This document shows, piece by piece, positions 26,118 to 34,040 of a stretch of DNA of 64,000 bases. Both the position numbers and the translations under genes were made by a program. The DNA is taken from assembly GCF_036188265.1 (NCBI RefSeq), contig NZ_CP108093.1, positions 4,546,001 to 4,610,000 of the forward strand, read 5' to 3'. Under the pieces are notes generated by a model that did no database searches, was not told where the DNA came from, and saw nothing but the letters and a program-made list of their open reading frames with translations. How positions within the stretch are numbered: position 1 is the first letter of the stretch; the number at the start of each line of letters is the position of its first letter. This DNA comes from Streptomyces sp. NBC_00247 (lineage in GTDB: Bacteria > Actinomycetota > Actinomycetes > Streptomycetales > Streptomycetaceae).

Positions 26118-26560
26118 GTACCGGAGAGATGACGCAACACCAGTAGGGCGGGCCTGTGCACTGCCGGTGTTCCTCAACCCCCCTACCGCTCACTGCGCGA
26201 TCGGCCGCCAGAAGGCCTGACCGGTCAGTTTCGCCCCTGCCATGTCGAGCAACGCACCCGCAGAGGTCAAAACTCACGTCAGGCGAACGGCACCGCGAGT
26301 TCGGAGGGTCGACGGGGAGTGTTCACCGGACCGCGGTGGAAGGGGGAGGACGGGCTCACGATCATGCGTGCATGATCAAACGCTTCCGGCCGGCGATGGC
26401 GCCCCTGGTGTCCGTTGACAGCCAACCTAGTCCGGTCGAAGCCTCCAACCTGCGCGGACTGGGTTGGCTGTCAAGGCGGCCGTGCCGAACGTGGCGGCTC
26501 AGGCCCGGTTACCTGGGGGGATGGCCGCTGTGCGGTGACGCAGGTGCGCACGTTTCTATG
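26118..26560. other. Intergenic region with a long hairpin
   Basis: No credible gene is seen in this 443-base region between convergent unrecognised genes. Its main feature is a 60-base hairpin with 19-base arms at 26415-26474. Confidence 0.5.
26415..26474. repeat. Long hairpin with 19-base arms
   Basis: TTGACAGCCAACCTAGTCC (26415-26433) is the reverse complement of GGACTGGGTTGGCTGTCAA (26456-26474), with one G-T mismatch. The loop is 22 bases. The stem is long and less GC-rich than a typical streptomycete terminator. It may be a mobile-element remnant or an RNA structure ending the two convergent genes. Confidence 0.6.
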
Positions 26561-27622
26561 TCAACTGCTGTTGCGGCGTGCCCACTGCGCGGCCCGGACA
26601 GTTCCCTGCTGAATGTCCTGCCGGGGCAGCTGGAGGTCGAGAGCGTCCTCCAGAGCGTGGAAGTACAGCTCGAACTCGCTGGTGAGTTCGGGGTGGTCCA
26701 GTTCGGCGCGGCGTATGGCCTGGTTGAGGAAGTCGAGCTGACCGCCTCGGAAGTAGGGGGCGCGGCCGCGGTCGTACCAGATCAGCTCTAGGACGCCCCA
26801 GTCGTCGTCGATGCGGCGGCCGTTGCGCATGTAGTCGAAGGTGTAGATGGCCTTCGCGGAGGTGGCGCTCAGATGCACCGTCTCGGTGACGCCGAGCCGG
26901 GCGAGAGCCTCAAGATCGGGCCCGGAGCCGGGGGTCTCGTGGTACATCAGGAACGCCCAGTCGCCGGCCTGCCCGAAGCAGCAGGTTTCCCAGACGATGT
27001 CCCAGTAGTCGAAGGTTCCGCCGTCCATGCTGCGCAGATCCGCAAGACGGGTCCCAGCGGCGATCTGTGCGGGGTCGGCTCCGTGAAGGAGGGCGATCTG
27101 TTCGGCGCAGATGCTCTCGCCGCGGAAGAAGGCGAGGTGGGTGTAGGGGTCCTGTTCGCGCCAGCTGTCGGCGATCCAGGCGAGGCGCTCCAGCGGGTCG
27201 CGTCCGCACGCAGTGGGGGGCTGGACACCGGCCATGCCGCCGTTGCGGAATCTGCTGCCCCAGGCGGGGTTGATCCGGTCCAGTAGCTCGGCCTGTCCGG
27301 AGACCAGATTGGCCACCGGGCCGCTGCCCGGGGACCGCGCCGCGATGTGCTCGGCCAGCTTGCGGACCGCGTCCTCGGCGGCGAAGTACAGCACCTGATC
27401 CAGGTCCTGAGTGACGAAGACCTCCCGGTAGGGACCGATGTGGCCGCGCACCGTGCCGTCGTCCTCCAGGACCAGGAAGAGACGACCGTGCGGCTCGCCC
27501 ACGTGCTGCTCGTACTGGTCGGGCGAGGTGCCGGTGGGCGGGAGCATCGCGTCGTCGAGCACGTCAGAGCTCACGGCCACCTGGTGCCAGGCCCGCTTGA
27601 GTGTGTACGCCGATATCTGCAT
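26561..27622 (-). CDS. Hypothetical protein, unrecognised
   Basis: ATG 27622 (MQISAYTLKRAWHQVAVSS) gives 353 residues; longer extensions have no support. The chain looks soluble and mixed alpha/beta. It contains GTFDYWDIVWETCCFGQAGDWAFLMYHE, reminiscent of SMI1/SUKH-like or DUF6461-like immunity-type proteins, and aromatic-rich blocks such as LELIWYDRGRAPYFRGGQLDF. That resemblance is only visual. Convergent with the 25440 gene, it may belong to the same small accessory island. Confidence 0.6.
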   Translation of the reverse strand: MQISAYTLKRAWHQVAVSSDVLDDAMLPPTGTSPDQYEQHVGEPHGRLFLVLEDDGTVRGHIGPYREVFVTQDLDQVLYFAAEDAVRKLAEHIAARSPGSGPVANLVSGQAELLDRINPAWGSRFRNGGMAGVQPPTACGRDPLERLAWIADSWREQDPYTHLAFFRGESICAEQIALLHGADPAQIAAGTRLADLRSMDGGTFDYWDIVWETCCFGQAGDWAFLMYHETPGSGPDLEALARLGVTETVHLSATSAKAIYTFDYMRNGRRIDDDWGVLELIWYDRGRAPYFRGGQLDFLNQAIRRAELDHPELTSEFELYFHALEDALDLQLPRQDIQQGTVRAAQWARRNSS

Positions 27623-27954
27623 GGGCGTCAGTATGCGACCGGGCACTGACACGGTCGGCTGATCTGCGACGACTCGGTTCGATGGCAAAACGACTGGGTT
27701 CGATGTCAACGGACACCTGGCCTTTCTGCTCTGCCTCGTGTCCCTCGTCGGCGCTGCGCGGTCGTACCGCGCCGGAGACGGTTCGCTCCTCTTCCTCGTG
27801 CTCTGTGTGCTGCTGCTCCTCACCGCCTGGAACCTCCTCTGCGCCGTCCAGCGACGCCGAGCCGGACGGAGCGAGGAGAACACCGGACGGAGCACGGCGA
27901 AATGACCCCGGCGCCCCGGGCCGGGCCGTCAACCGGCTCAGGACGAGGCGCGCT
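27623..27954. other. Intergenic region with a possible broken small membrane gene
   Basis: A plus-strand frame from 27663 to 27905 encodes two hydrophobic stretches (HLAFLLCLVSLVGAA and LLFLVLCVLLLLTAWNLL) with a basic tail. It has no usable start codon in frame. An ATG at 27684 (MAKRLGS) lies in another frame, so a frameshift may have inactivated a small two-segment membrane protein. A 21-base near-direct repeat (CGACTCGGTTCGATG at 27670, CGACTGGGTTCGATG at 27691) is also present. Confidence 0.35.
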
Positions 27955-29313
27955 TCAGGACACCCGATGCTCCGACCAGTGCTCCCAGGTGGACTGCATG
28001 GCCTCCCAGCCGTCCGGGAACTTCACCTCCACGCCGAGCTGTACCGGCTCCGTGGAGGGATGCGCGTCCAGCAGGTCCGCGACCCCCGCCCGGCACACCA
28101 CGACGCAGGCATGGCGGTGGCGGGAGGCCAGCACGCAGAGCCGGCCCGTCTCCAGGTGGAAGGCGGTGGCGTCGGGCCGCCCGGAGAGCGGATGGAGCAC
28201 CACCGTGACGTCGAACTCCCGCCCCTGGAGACGGTTCGCGGTGTCCACCGACACGCCCGTGACCCCCAGCTCGGCGAGCGCCGCGCGCACCGCCGCGGCC
28301 TGGTCGCGGTGGGCCGTACCGACCGCGATCCGGTCCGCCGTCACGGGCACCGGGTCCGCCGAGCGCTCGCTGGTCGCGGTGGCGCCCCGGTCCAGCAGCC
28401 TGCGGACCACCAGCGCCACCGCGTGTACCGCCTCCGGGTCGGTGCGCGGGGTGTGCAGGGCGGGCAGCTCCAGCAGCCCCCAGCCGGACTCCGCCGCCAC
28501 GTCCAGCACCCGGTCGGGCCCCGAACCGTCCGACGCCTCGGCGAACGACAGCGTCCGGTCCCCGTGGTCCGTGCCGCTGCGGAACGGGGTGTACGGGTAG
28601 AAGGCCTCCGAGATCAGGGGCGCGGCCGAGGCCGGCAGCCGCCAGGAGACCGGCAACCGGTGCTGCGGCAGAAGCGGGTTGTGCGCCAGCAGGGTGGAGA
28701 CGGCGCTCGCCGACGGGTCGTGGCTCAGCCCCGCCCACTGGTCGGCCCCCACGATCGAGAACGGGTCCAACTGCCCGGGGTCGCCCACGAACAGCGCCCG
28801 CCGGAAGAGACCGGCCACCGCGAGCAGGGCGTCCGAGCGCATCTGGTACGCCTCGTCGACGATCGCGTGCCCCCACGGCTCCACGTTCTTCACGTGCGCC
28901 CATTTCGCGGCCGTCGAGACGACCACGTCGAGCCCGGCCAGATCGGCCGCCTTCGCCGATTTCCGGACGTTCTCCAGATCGTCGAGCGCCTTGTCGTACG
29001 GGTCCGAGTCGCTGCTGTGCAGCCGCCCCACCGGCAGCTGAGGCTCCTTCTCCGCGAGCCGCAGCACCAGATCGTCGACCTGGGCGTTGGTCTGCGCGAT
29101 TACCATCAACGGGCGCCCGGCGGAGGCGAGTTCCAGCGCGGCGCGGACCACGAGGGTGGACTTGCCCGCGCCTGGCGGGGAGTTCACCACGACACCCCGG
29201 GCGTCGCCGTGCAGGGTGTCGTGGAGGATCGCGGCGGTGGCCCGCGCCGCCGCCGCGCCCGGGTCGAACGCCCCGGCCGAGGCAGCCTTTTCGGCCCTGC
29301 GTACGTCGGTCAC
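27955..29313 (-). CDS. UPF1/Dna2-like SF1B helicase
   Basis: GTG 29313 overlaps the upstream gene's stop by four bases (GTGA) and gives 452 residues. All core helicase motifs are visible: PPGAGKS (46-52), VDEAYQ (152-157), VGDPGQL (176-182), VSWRLP (222-227), VDTANRLQGREFDV (356-369) and LASRHR (395-400). The DEAxQ, GDPxQL and QGxEFDV forms match the UPF1/Dna2 group of SF1B rather than UvrD. It is short and lacks big insertions. It is the last gene of a three-gene operon headed by a Cas4/Dna2-like nuclease. A joint role in DNA-end processing, repair or defence is inferred. Confidence 0.85.
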   Translation of the reverse strand: MTDVRRAEKAASAGAFDPGAAAARATAAILHDTLHGDARGVVVNSPPGAGKSTLVVRAALELASAGRPLMVIAQTNAQVDDLVLRLAEKEPQLPVGRLHSSDSDPYDKALDDLENVRKSAKAADLAGLDVVVSTAAKWAHVKNVEPWGHAIVDEAYQMRSDALLAVAGLFRRALFVGDPGQLDPFSIVGADQWAGLSHDPSASAVSTLLAHNPLLPQHRLPVSWRLPASAAPLISEAFYPYTPFRSGTDHGDRTLSFAEASDGSGPDRVLDVAAESGWGLLELPALHTPRTDPEAVHAVALVVRRLLDRGATATSERSADPVPVTADRIAVGTAHRDQAAAVRAALAELGVTGVSVDTANRLQGREFDVTVVLHPLSGRPDATAFHLETGRLCVLASRHRHACVVVCRAGVADLLDAHPSTEPVQLGVEVKFPDGWEAMQSTWEHWSEHRVS

Positions 29314-30926
29314 AGCACATCCTCCGGGGTCACGGCGTCGGGCCGCTCGGCGGACGCGCCCGGCGGACCGCCGTGCGTCCACGGGGTCTCCTCCGCGTCC
29401 GGCAGCACGGGACCGCCGCGCTGCTCGTGCTCGAACAGCGTCCACACCGTGCGCTCGCCGGCCGAAGGCAGCGATCCGGGGGCCGGCTCCTTGCCGCGCC
29501 CCATCCGGTCCAGGACACGCAGCACCAGCAGTACGTCCGAGCCGTCCTCCGCGGCCTCTTTGGGCTCCTGCGCGTACCCCACGAACTCCGCCGACTGCGG
29601 CTTTCCGTCCAGCGAGCGGTACACCTTCGTCCGCTCGCCCAACTGCGGGCGCTCGGTGGTGCGGACCGTGACCAGCGGGCGCGGGGAGGGGCGCTTCGAC
29701 TCGGTGTACGCCATCTCCACCCCGGTCACCTCACCGACGAACGCCTCGCCGTTCAGCCGGCGGGCGGCCAGCACCAGCGGGTCGTCCAACGCCTCCTGGG
29801 CGTCCAGGCGCGCCTGTGCGGTCTCCCGGGAGGAGAGCTTCCTGGCCGCCGTCACCGCGTCGTCCCGGCGGGGCTGCGGCGGCTCGCCCGAACGCACCTT
29901 GTCCCGGTGGCCGGTGAACGACCAGCGGTCTCCCGTCCACCGCTCCTCGGCCCTCGCCCCCTCCGGCAGCTCCCGCAGCCGGTCGAGCCCCCGCCACACC
30001 GCGTCCCAGGTCGGCAGCAGCACCCCCGCCAGCAGCGAACGGATCTCCCGCTCGGCGGCGTGCAGTTCCCCGAGCCGTACGTCCGCCTCCACCCCGTCCT
30101 CGACCGCCGCGAGCGCGGTGCGGGCACGGTCGAACCGCTCGATCGCGGGCGCCAGCAGCCGGTTGTCGAAGGCGGGGTCCGTGGCCGGACCGGCGGGCGG
30201 GCAGACCAACTGCCCGCCCCGGTTCCGATCCAGCTCCGCCCGGAGCGCCGCCTCCGCCCCCGAGGAGCCGTCCGGCGGATCGATCCAGGCGAGCAGCGCC
30301 CCCAGGTGCTGGTCCTCCACACTGCTCTGCCCCGTCGCCCAATGGCGGTTCAGCAGATCCGTGGTGGCCAGCAGCATCGAGGAACCCGGCACCCGGGCCC
30401 GCTCCGCGTAGTGCGTCAGCCAGCGGCCGAGCAACGGCACCCGGGGCGGCGCCGGATACGGGGTGTCCGGATCGTCCTCGGCGGTACGCCGGAACCGCAT
30501 CGACCGCCCCAGCAGCCGCACCAGGTCGATGCCCGCCCGGCTCGGCACGATCAGCTGCGCCGCGTCCACGCACAGCTCGACCTCTACCTTGACCTTCTTC
30601 CCGGTCTCCGGATCGGTCTCGCTCCGCTCGGCGGGCTCCACCACGTCCGCGTACGCCTCGATGTGCGGCAGCACCAGCTCGGCCAGCTCCGCCAGGAAGG
30701 CGAACCGCAGATCGCGGTCGCGCGGCTGCGCCACCGCCAGCAGCGTCGGCGCCTCCCGGTCCGTACCCACCAGCGCCCCCAGCGGGGCACCCGCCTCACC
30801 GGACGTGGTCAGCGGCACCAGCACGAGCGGCCGGTCGGTCAGATGCCGGTGGCGCACGGTCGCCAGGGGCTGGGCCCGCCCGCTGTCCACGGCCTCCATC
30901 CGGGCCAGGGTGCTGATCAGTGACAT
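29310..30926 (-). CDS. Unrecognised middle protein of the nuclease-helicase operon
   Basis: The 538-residue product starts MSLISTLARMEAVDSG. Its start overlaps the nuclease gene by ten bases and its stop overlaps the helicase start by four, so translation of all three is coupled. No membrane segment is seen. The N-terminal half has beta-rich and Leu-rich stretches (RPLVLVPLTTSGEAGAPLGALVG, FAFLAELAELVLPHIEAYADVV). The central part is Arg/Glu-rich and helical. A C-terminal block (LVTVRTTERPQLGERTKVYRSL) may be a small beta domain. I do not recognise a family. Its position suggests a subunit bridging the nuclease and helicase. Confidence 0.8.
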   Translation of the reverse strand: MSLISTLARMEAVDSGRAQPLATVRHRHLTDRPLVLVPLTTSGEAGAPLGALVGTDREAPTLLAVAQPRDRDLRFAFLAELAELVLPHIEAYADVVEPAERSETDPETGKKVKVEVELCVDAAQLIVPSRAGIDLVRLLGRSMRFRRTAEDDPDTPYPAPPRVPLLGRWLTHYAERARVPGSSMLLATTDLLNRHWATGQSSVEDQHLGALLAWIDPPDGSSGAEAALRAELDRNRGGQLVCPPAGPATDPAFDNRLLAPAIERFDRARTALAAVEDGVEADVRLGELHAAEREIRSLLAGVLLPTWDAVWRGLDRLRELPEGARAEERWTGDRWSFTGHRDKVRSGEPPQPRRDDAVTAARKLSSRETAQARLDAQEALDDPLVLAARRLNGEAFVGEVTGVEMAYTESKRPSPRPLVTVRTTERPQLGERTKVYRSLDGKPQSAEFVGYAQEPKEAAEDGSDVLLVLRVLDRMGRGKEPAPGSLPSAGERTVWTLFEHEQRGGPVLPDAEETPWTHGGPPGASAERPDAVTPEDVL

Positions 30927-32197
30927 GGAGCCGTGCCTTCCCGAGCGGTGCCTGCCGGTGCCGTGCCTCGCGACGGCACGCCCTCCGGCGCCGTGTCCTG
31001 CGGTGCGTGCGCGTGCCGGGCCGCCGCGCCCTCCAGCGCCTCGGCGCGCAGCGCCGCCGCCCGGCGGAGCGCCGCGACGGCCGGGTCGGCCGGATCGCCC
31101 TCCTTGCCCGCCGCCGCGTCCAGCACCGCGCGGACCGTGGTCAGCCCGCCGAGCTCACCGCTCACCCCGCGCCCCAGCGTCCGTACGGCACCCCGGGCCC
31201 GGGACTTCGCCCGGCAGTGGAACGCGAGCTCGCAGGCGGCCAGACACTCGGGGGCGTACGCCGCCGGAACCGCCTCGACGGCGGCGGTCAGCTCCTCGGC
31301 CGAGCACTCCGGATCGAAACTCGCCCCTTCGGGGAGCAGGGCCGCGATCTCCTCGATGCGGGTGAGCCGGGTCAGCTGGCGCCGGGTCACCGCGCGCTGT
31401 TTGCGCACGTCCACGAGGGAGCCGGTGGGCAGGTTGGAGAAGTCCCTGGGGCAGACGAGGAGGACGTCGTGCGCCACCTCGGCACCCTCCGTGCGGGCGG
31501 CGACCGCCTCCAGGGCCAGCACGTAGACCGCCGACTGCCGGGCGGCGGCACCGACCTTCGCCGCGTCGGCCGAACCGTCGATCATCGGGAACGACTTGAT
31601 CTCGATGACCGTCCACCGGCCGTCCGGACGCACCACCACCGCGTCCGGCTCCAGATACGCGGGCGAACCCGCCACCTCCAGCGCCAGCATCGGATGGTCC
31701 AGCAGCGTCCAGCCGCCGGCCCCGGTCGCCTCGCGCAGGGCCAGCGCGGTCCGGGCCGTCCGGCCCTCGGGGCCTGCCGCCGTCAGATCGGGGACCTCGG
31801 CCCCCTGCGGCGGCTCACCGCCGACGCCGAGGCTCTCGTGCAGCAGGCGCAGCAGCTCGGTGCCGCCGTCCGCCTTGACCCGCGCTTCGAAGGCGTTGCC
31901 CCGCATGAACGCGAACTGGGACTGGCCGAAACCGGAGGGGGAGCCGAGCGCCTCGGCCAGACCGGTCTTGTCGACACCGGCGCCGTCGAGCAGCGCCCGC
32001 CGTTCGCAACCGGGGTTGGCGGCGAGGGCGGCCAGTGCGCGGGCGTCCAGCGGATGCGGGGCGACCGTGGGGCCGCGCAGCTCAGCGAGCCGCTGCCGGA
32101 GCGCTGTCGCCGGAGGCCGCGCGGCCGGGGGAGCCGGAGGCTTCGGGCGCGTCGCTGGAATGTGCGGAGGGGGTCCGCCGGCCGGGGAATCGCTCAC
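30917..32197 (-). CDS. Cas4/Dna2-like Fe-S PD-(D/E)XK nuclease
   Basis: From GTG 32197 the product has 426 residues (TTG 32227 would add ten). The nuclease signature is present: RGNAFE (Glu104), EPDAVV (Asp185) and VIEIK (Glu199, Lys201). One N-terminal cysteine (Cys64 in NPGCERR) and three near the end of the domain (Cys318, Cys322, Cys328 in ECLAACELAFHC) match the split four-cysteine iron-sulfur arrangement of Cas4, AddB and Dna2 nucleases. The tail is Ala/Thr-rich and probably disordered. No cas1/cas2 or addA is nearby. A UPF1/Dna2-like helicase is encoded in the same operon. The N-terminal coding region overlaps the PAP2 gene by 116 bases in another frame. Confidence 0.8.
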   Translation of the reverse strand: MSDSPAGGPPPHIPATRPKPPAPPAARPPATALRQRLAELRGPTVAPHPLDARALAALAANPGCERRALLDGAGVDKTGLAEALGSPSGFGQSQFAFMRGNAFEARVKADGGTELLRLLHESLGVGGEPPQGAEVPDLTAAGPEGRTARTALALREATGAGGWTLLDHPMLALEVAGSPAYLEPDAVVVRPDGRWTVIEIKSFPMIDGSADAAKVGAAARQSAVYVLALEAVAARTEGAEVAHDVLLVCPRDFSNLPTGSLVDVRKQRAVTRRQLTRLTRIEEIAALLPEGASFDPECSAEELTAAVEAVPAAYAPECLAACELAFHCRAKSRARGAVRTLGRGVSGELGGLTTVRAVLDAAAGKEGDPADPAVAALRRAAALRAEALEGAAARHAHAPQDTAPEGVPSRGTAPAGTAREGTAPCH

Positions 32198-33035
32198 CCG
32201 CCGAAGTCTCGCATCCGCTACTGACAATCGGGGACGGTGTCGCCGGAACCGTGTCCCCCGGCCGGGAGACGAAGGCCCGCAGCCGGGCCGAGACCGTGGC
32301 GGCGGCCCGCATCACCGGGCGGGTCAGCAGCGCGCCCACGCCCATCACCGCGACGCCCGCCACGGCGTCCAGGAAGTAGTGGTTGGCGGTGCCCATGACC
32401 ACGAAGACGATCGTCAGCGGATAGAGGACGCCGAGCGCGCGGAGCAGCGGATGCCGTCCGTACCGCCACAGCAGCACCCCGCACCAGAGCGCCCACCCCA
32501 CGTGCAGGCTGGGCATCGCCGCGTACTGGTTGGTCATGCCGCCGAGTCCGCGCGGGGCGCTCGCCTCCGCGCCCCACCACCCGTAGGAGCTGTACTGCGC
32601 CATGGTGTCGACGAACCCGTGTCCGGCGTCGAGGAGGCGGGGCGGACAGGTCGGCATCAGCGTGAAGCCGATCAGGCCGATCAGGGTGGAGGTCAGCAGC
32701 CAGGTGCGGGCCGCGCGGTAGGCGGCGGCGCGGCGCCGGTACATCCAGAAGAGCAGCGCCGGGGTGACGAGGTAGTGCAGCGAGGCGTACGCGAAGTCGG
32801 CGGGTATCCCCACGGAGGAGTGGGCGGTCAACAGCCGGTTGAGCGGGTGTTCGAAGTTCAGGTGGAGCGACTTCTCCAGCCGGAGTATCGCGAGCCCGTG
32901 GTCGACGGCGGTCGATATGTCCCCGCGTACCAGCAGTCGGCCGACCGAGTAGAGCCCGTACACCACCGCTATCAGCGGCAGCTCCGTCCACCAGCGGGGG
33001 CGGCCGGAGGCGCGTGCGGGTGTGGCGTGCGGCAT
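32082..33035 (-). CDS. PAP2-superfamily membrane phosphatase
   Basis: The 317-residue product (ATG 33035) has about six membrane segments and the PAP2_3-type (inositolphosphotransferase-like) motifs. These are LMPTCPPRLL, MPSLHVGWALW carrying the first catalytic His, and GTANHYFLDAVAG carrying the second His and Asp. It probably acts on a lipid phosphate or phosphoinositol substrate in the membrane. The last 60 residues are Ser/Ala/Pro-rich and unconserved in look. Their coding region is shared with the start of the downstream nuclease gene. It is divergent from the histidine phosphatase gene. Confidence 0.87.
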   Translation of the reverse strand: MPHATPARASGRPRWWTELPLIAVVYGLYSVGRLLVRGDISTAVDHGLAILRLEKSLHLNFEHPLNRLLTAHSSVGIPADFAYASLHYLVTPALLFWMYRRRAAAYRAARTWLLTSTLIGLIGFTLMPTCPPRLLDAGHGFVDTMAQYSSYGWWGAEASAPRGLGGMTNQYAAMPSLHVGWALWCGVLLWRYGRHPLLRALGVLYPLTIVFVVMGTANHYFLDAVAGVAVMGVGALLTRPVMRAAATVSARLRAFVSRPGDTVPATPSPIVSSGCETSAGERFPGRRTPSAHSSDAPEASGSPGRAASGDSAPAAAR

Positions 33036-33403
33036 CCGGTGGCTCTCCCCTGTTCAAGCGTCCGACGGCGGGCGTTCAACCGTACGGCGGTCGTCGGTCG
33101 CGATATCCCCCGGGGGGTCCCTTTCGCACACCGCTGCCCCCGGCCCGCCGCCGACGGCGCCGACGGCGGCCGGGGTGCCGCGAAGAGAGGGACGTGCGGA
33201 CGAACCGCGAGGTTGCCCGGCCCCTCGCTGTATGCCGAGTGCCCGGCAGGGCGGCCCTCACGCCCGCTCGCGACGATGCGGGATGATGGACGGGGGACTG
33301 CCGCACCGCCCGAAGGCCAAAGCGCGTCCCTCCCCGGCGTCCGGACAGCGTGGTCCGGCCGGCGCCCACCCGCAGTCCCCCAGTTCTCAGGGAGAGCCCG
33401 CTC
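33036..33403. other. Divergent intergenic region
   Basis: The 368 bases hold the 5' regions of the PAP2 gene (minus) and the histidine phosphatase gene (plus). No extra gene, repeat or clear operator is visible. Confidence 0.4.
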
Positions 33404-34000
33404 ATGGCACCGCGCATCCTGCTCGCCCGGCACGGCCAGACCCAGTGGTCGGTCCAGGGCAATCACACCGGCAGGACCGACATCCCGCTGCTCGACTCGG
33501 GGCGCGAAGGCGCCAAGCTGCTCGGCGAGCGGCTGCACCGGGCGCCCTGGTCCGGGCTGCCGGACACCGACGTCCGCACCAGCCCGCTGGTACGGGCATC
33601 CGAGACCTGCGAGCTGGCCGGTTTCGGGGACCGGGCCGAGACCTGGGACGCGCTGATGGAGTGGGACTACGGGGACTACGAGGGCCTCACCCCCGCGCAG
33701 ATCAAGGCGGACCGGCCCGACTGGCTGATCTGGCGCGACGGCGTTCCCGGCGGGGAGTCCACCGCCGACATCACGGCCCGCGCGGACGGGGTCGTCGAAC
33801 GGGTGCGCACCGGCGAACGCGACGTCCTCGTCTTCGCGCACGGCCACATCCTGCGGTCGCTCGCCGCGCGCTGGCTGGGCGAGGACCTGATGTTCGGCGC
33901 CCGCGTCCGGCTGGAGCCGACCTCGCTGTCCGTGCTGGGCTGGGCCTACGGGATGCCCGCCGTCGAGCGGTGGAACGACACCGGTCACCTGGAACGCTGA
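33404..34000 (+). CDS. Histidine phosphatase family protein (phosphoglycerate mutase-like)
   Basis: ATG 33404 follows CAGGGAGAG, giving 198 residues. The RHG motif is at the N-terminus (ILLARHGQTQWS), followed by GRTDIPL, the TSPLVRASET arginine-bearing block, WDYGDYEG and the second histidine in VFAHGHILR. These make a complete histidine phosphatase active site. The family includes phosphoglycerate mutases and broad acid phosphatases. The small size and the EWDYGDYEG block fit a phosphatase acting on a small metabolite. It appears to be transcribed alone. Confidence 0.9.
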   Translation: MAPRILLARHGQTQWSVQGNHTGRTDIPLLDSGREGAKLLGERLHRAPWSGLPDTDVRTSPLVRASETCELAGFGDRAETWDALMEWDYGDYEGLTPAQIKADRPDWLIWRDGVPGGESTADITARADGVVERVRTGERDVLVFAHGHILRSLAARWLGEDLMFGARVRLEPTSLSVLGWAYGMPAVERWNDTGHLER

Positions 34001-34040
34001 GCGGCCCGCCACCGGGCCGGCCGACTGCCCGCCGCCGTGT

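Noticed and set aside
26156..26791. Plus-strand frame between the two unrecognised genes
   Set aside because: It overlaps the 353-residue minus-strand gene and spans the hairpin. No ribosome site or domain is present.
27601..30411. 936-codon plus-strand frame over the helicase operon
   Set aside because: It is antisense to three genes with clear motifs and coupling. Its translation is low-complexity and has no ribosome site.
30917..32197. Cas4 of a CRISPR system
   Set aside because: No cas1, cas2 or repeat array is nearby. The partner genes point to a Dna2-like complex instead.
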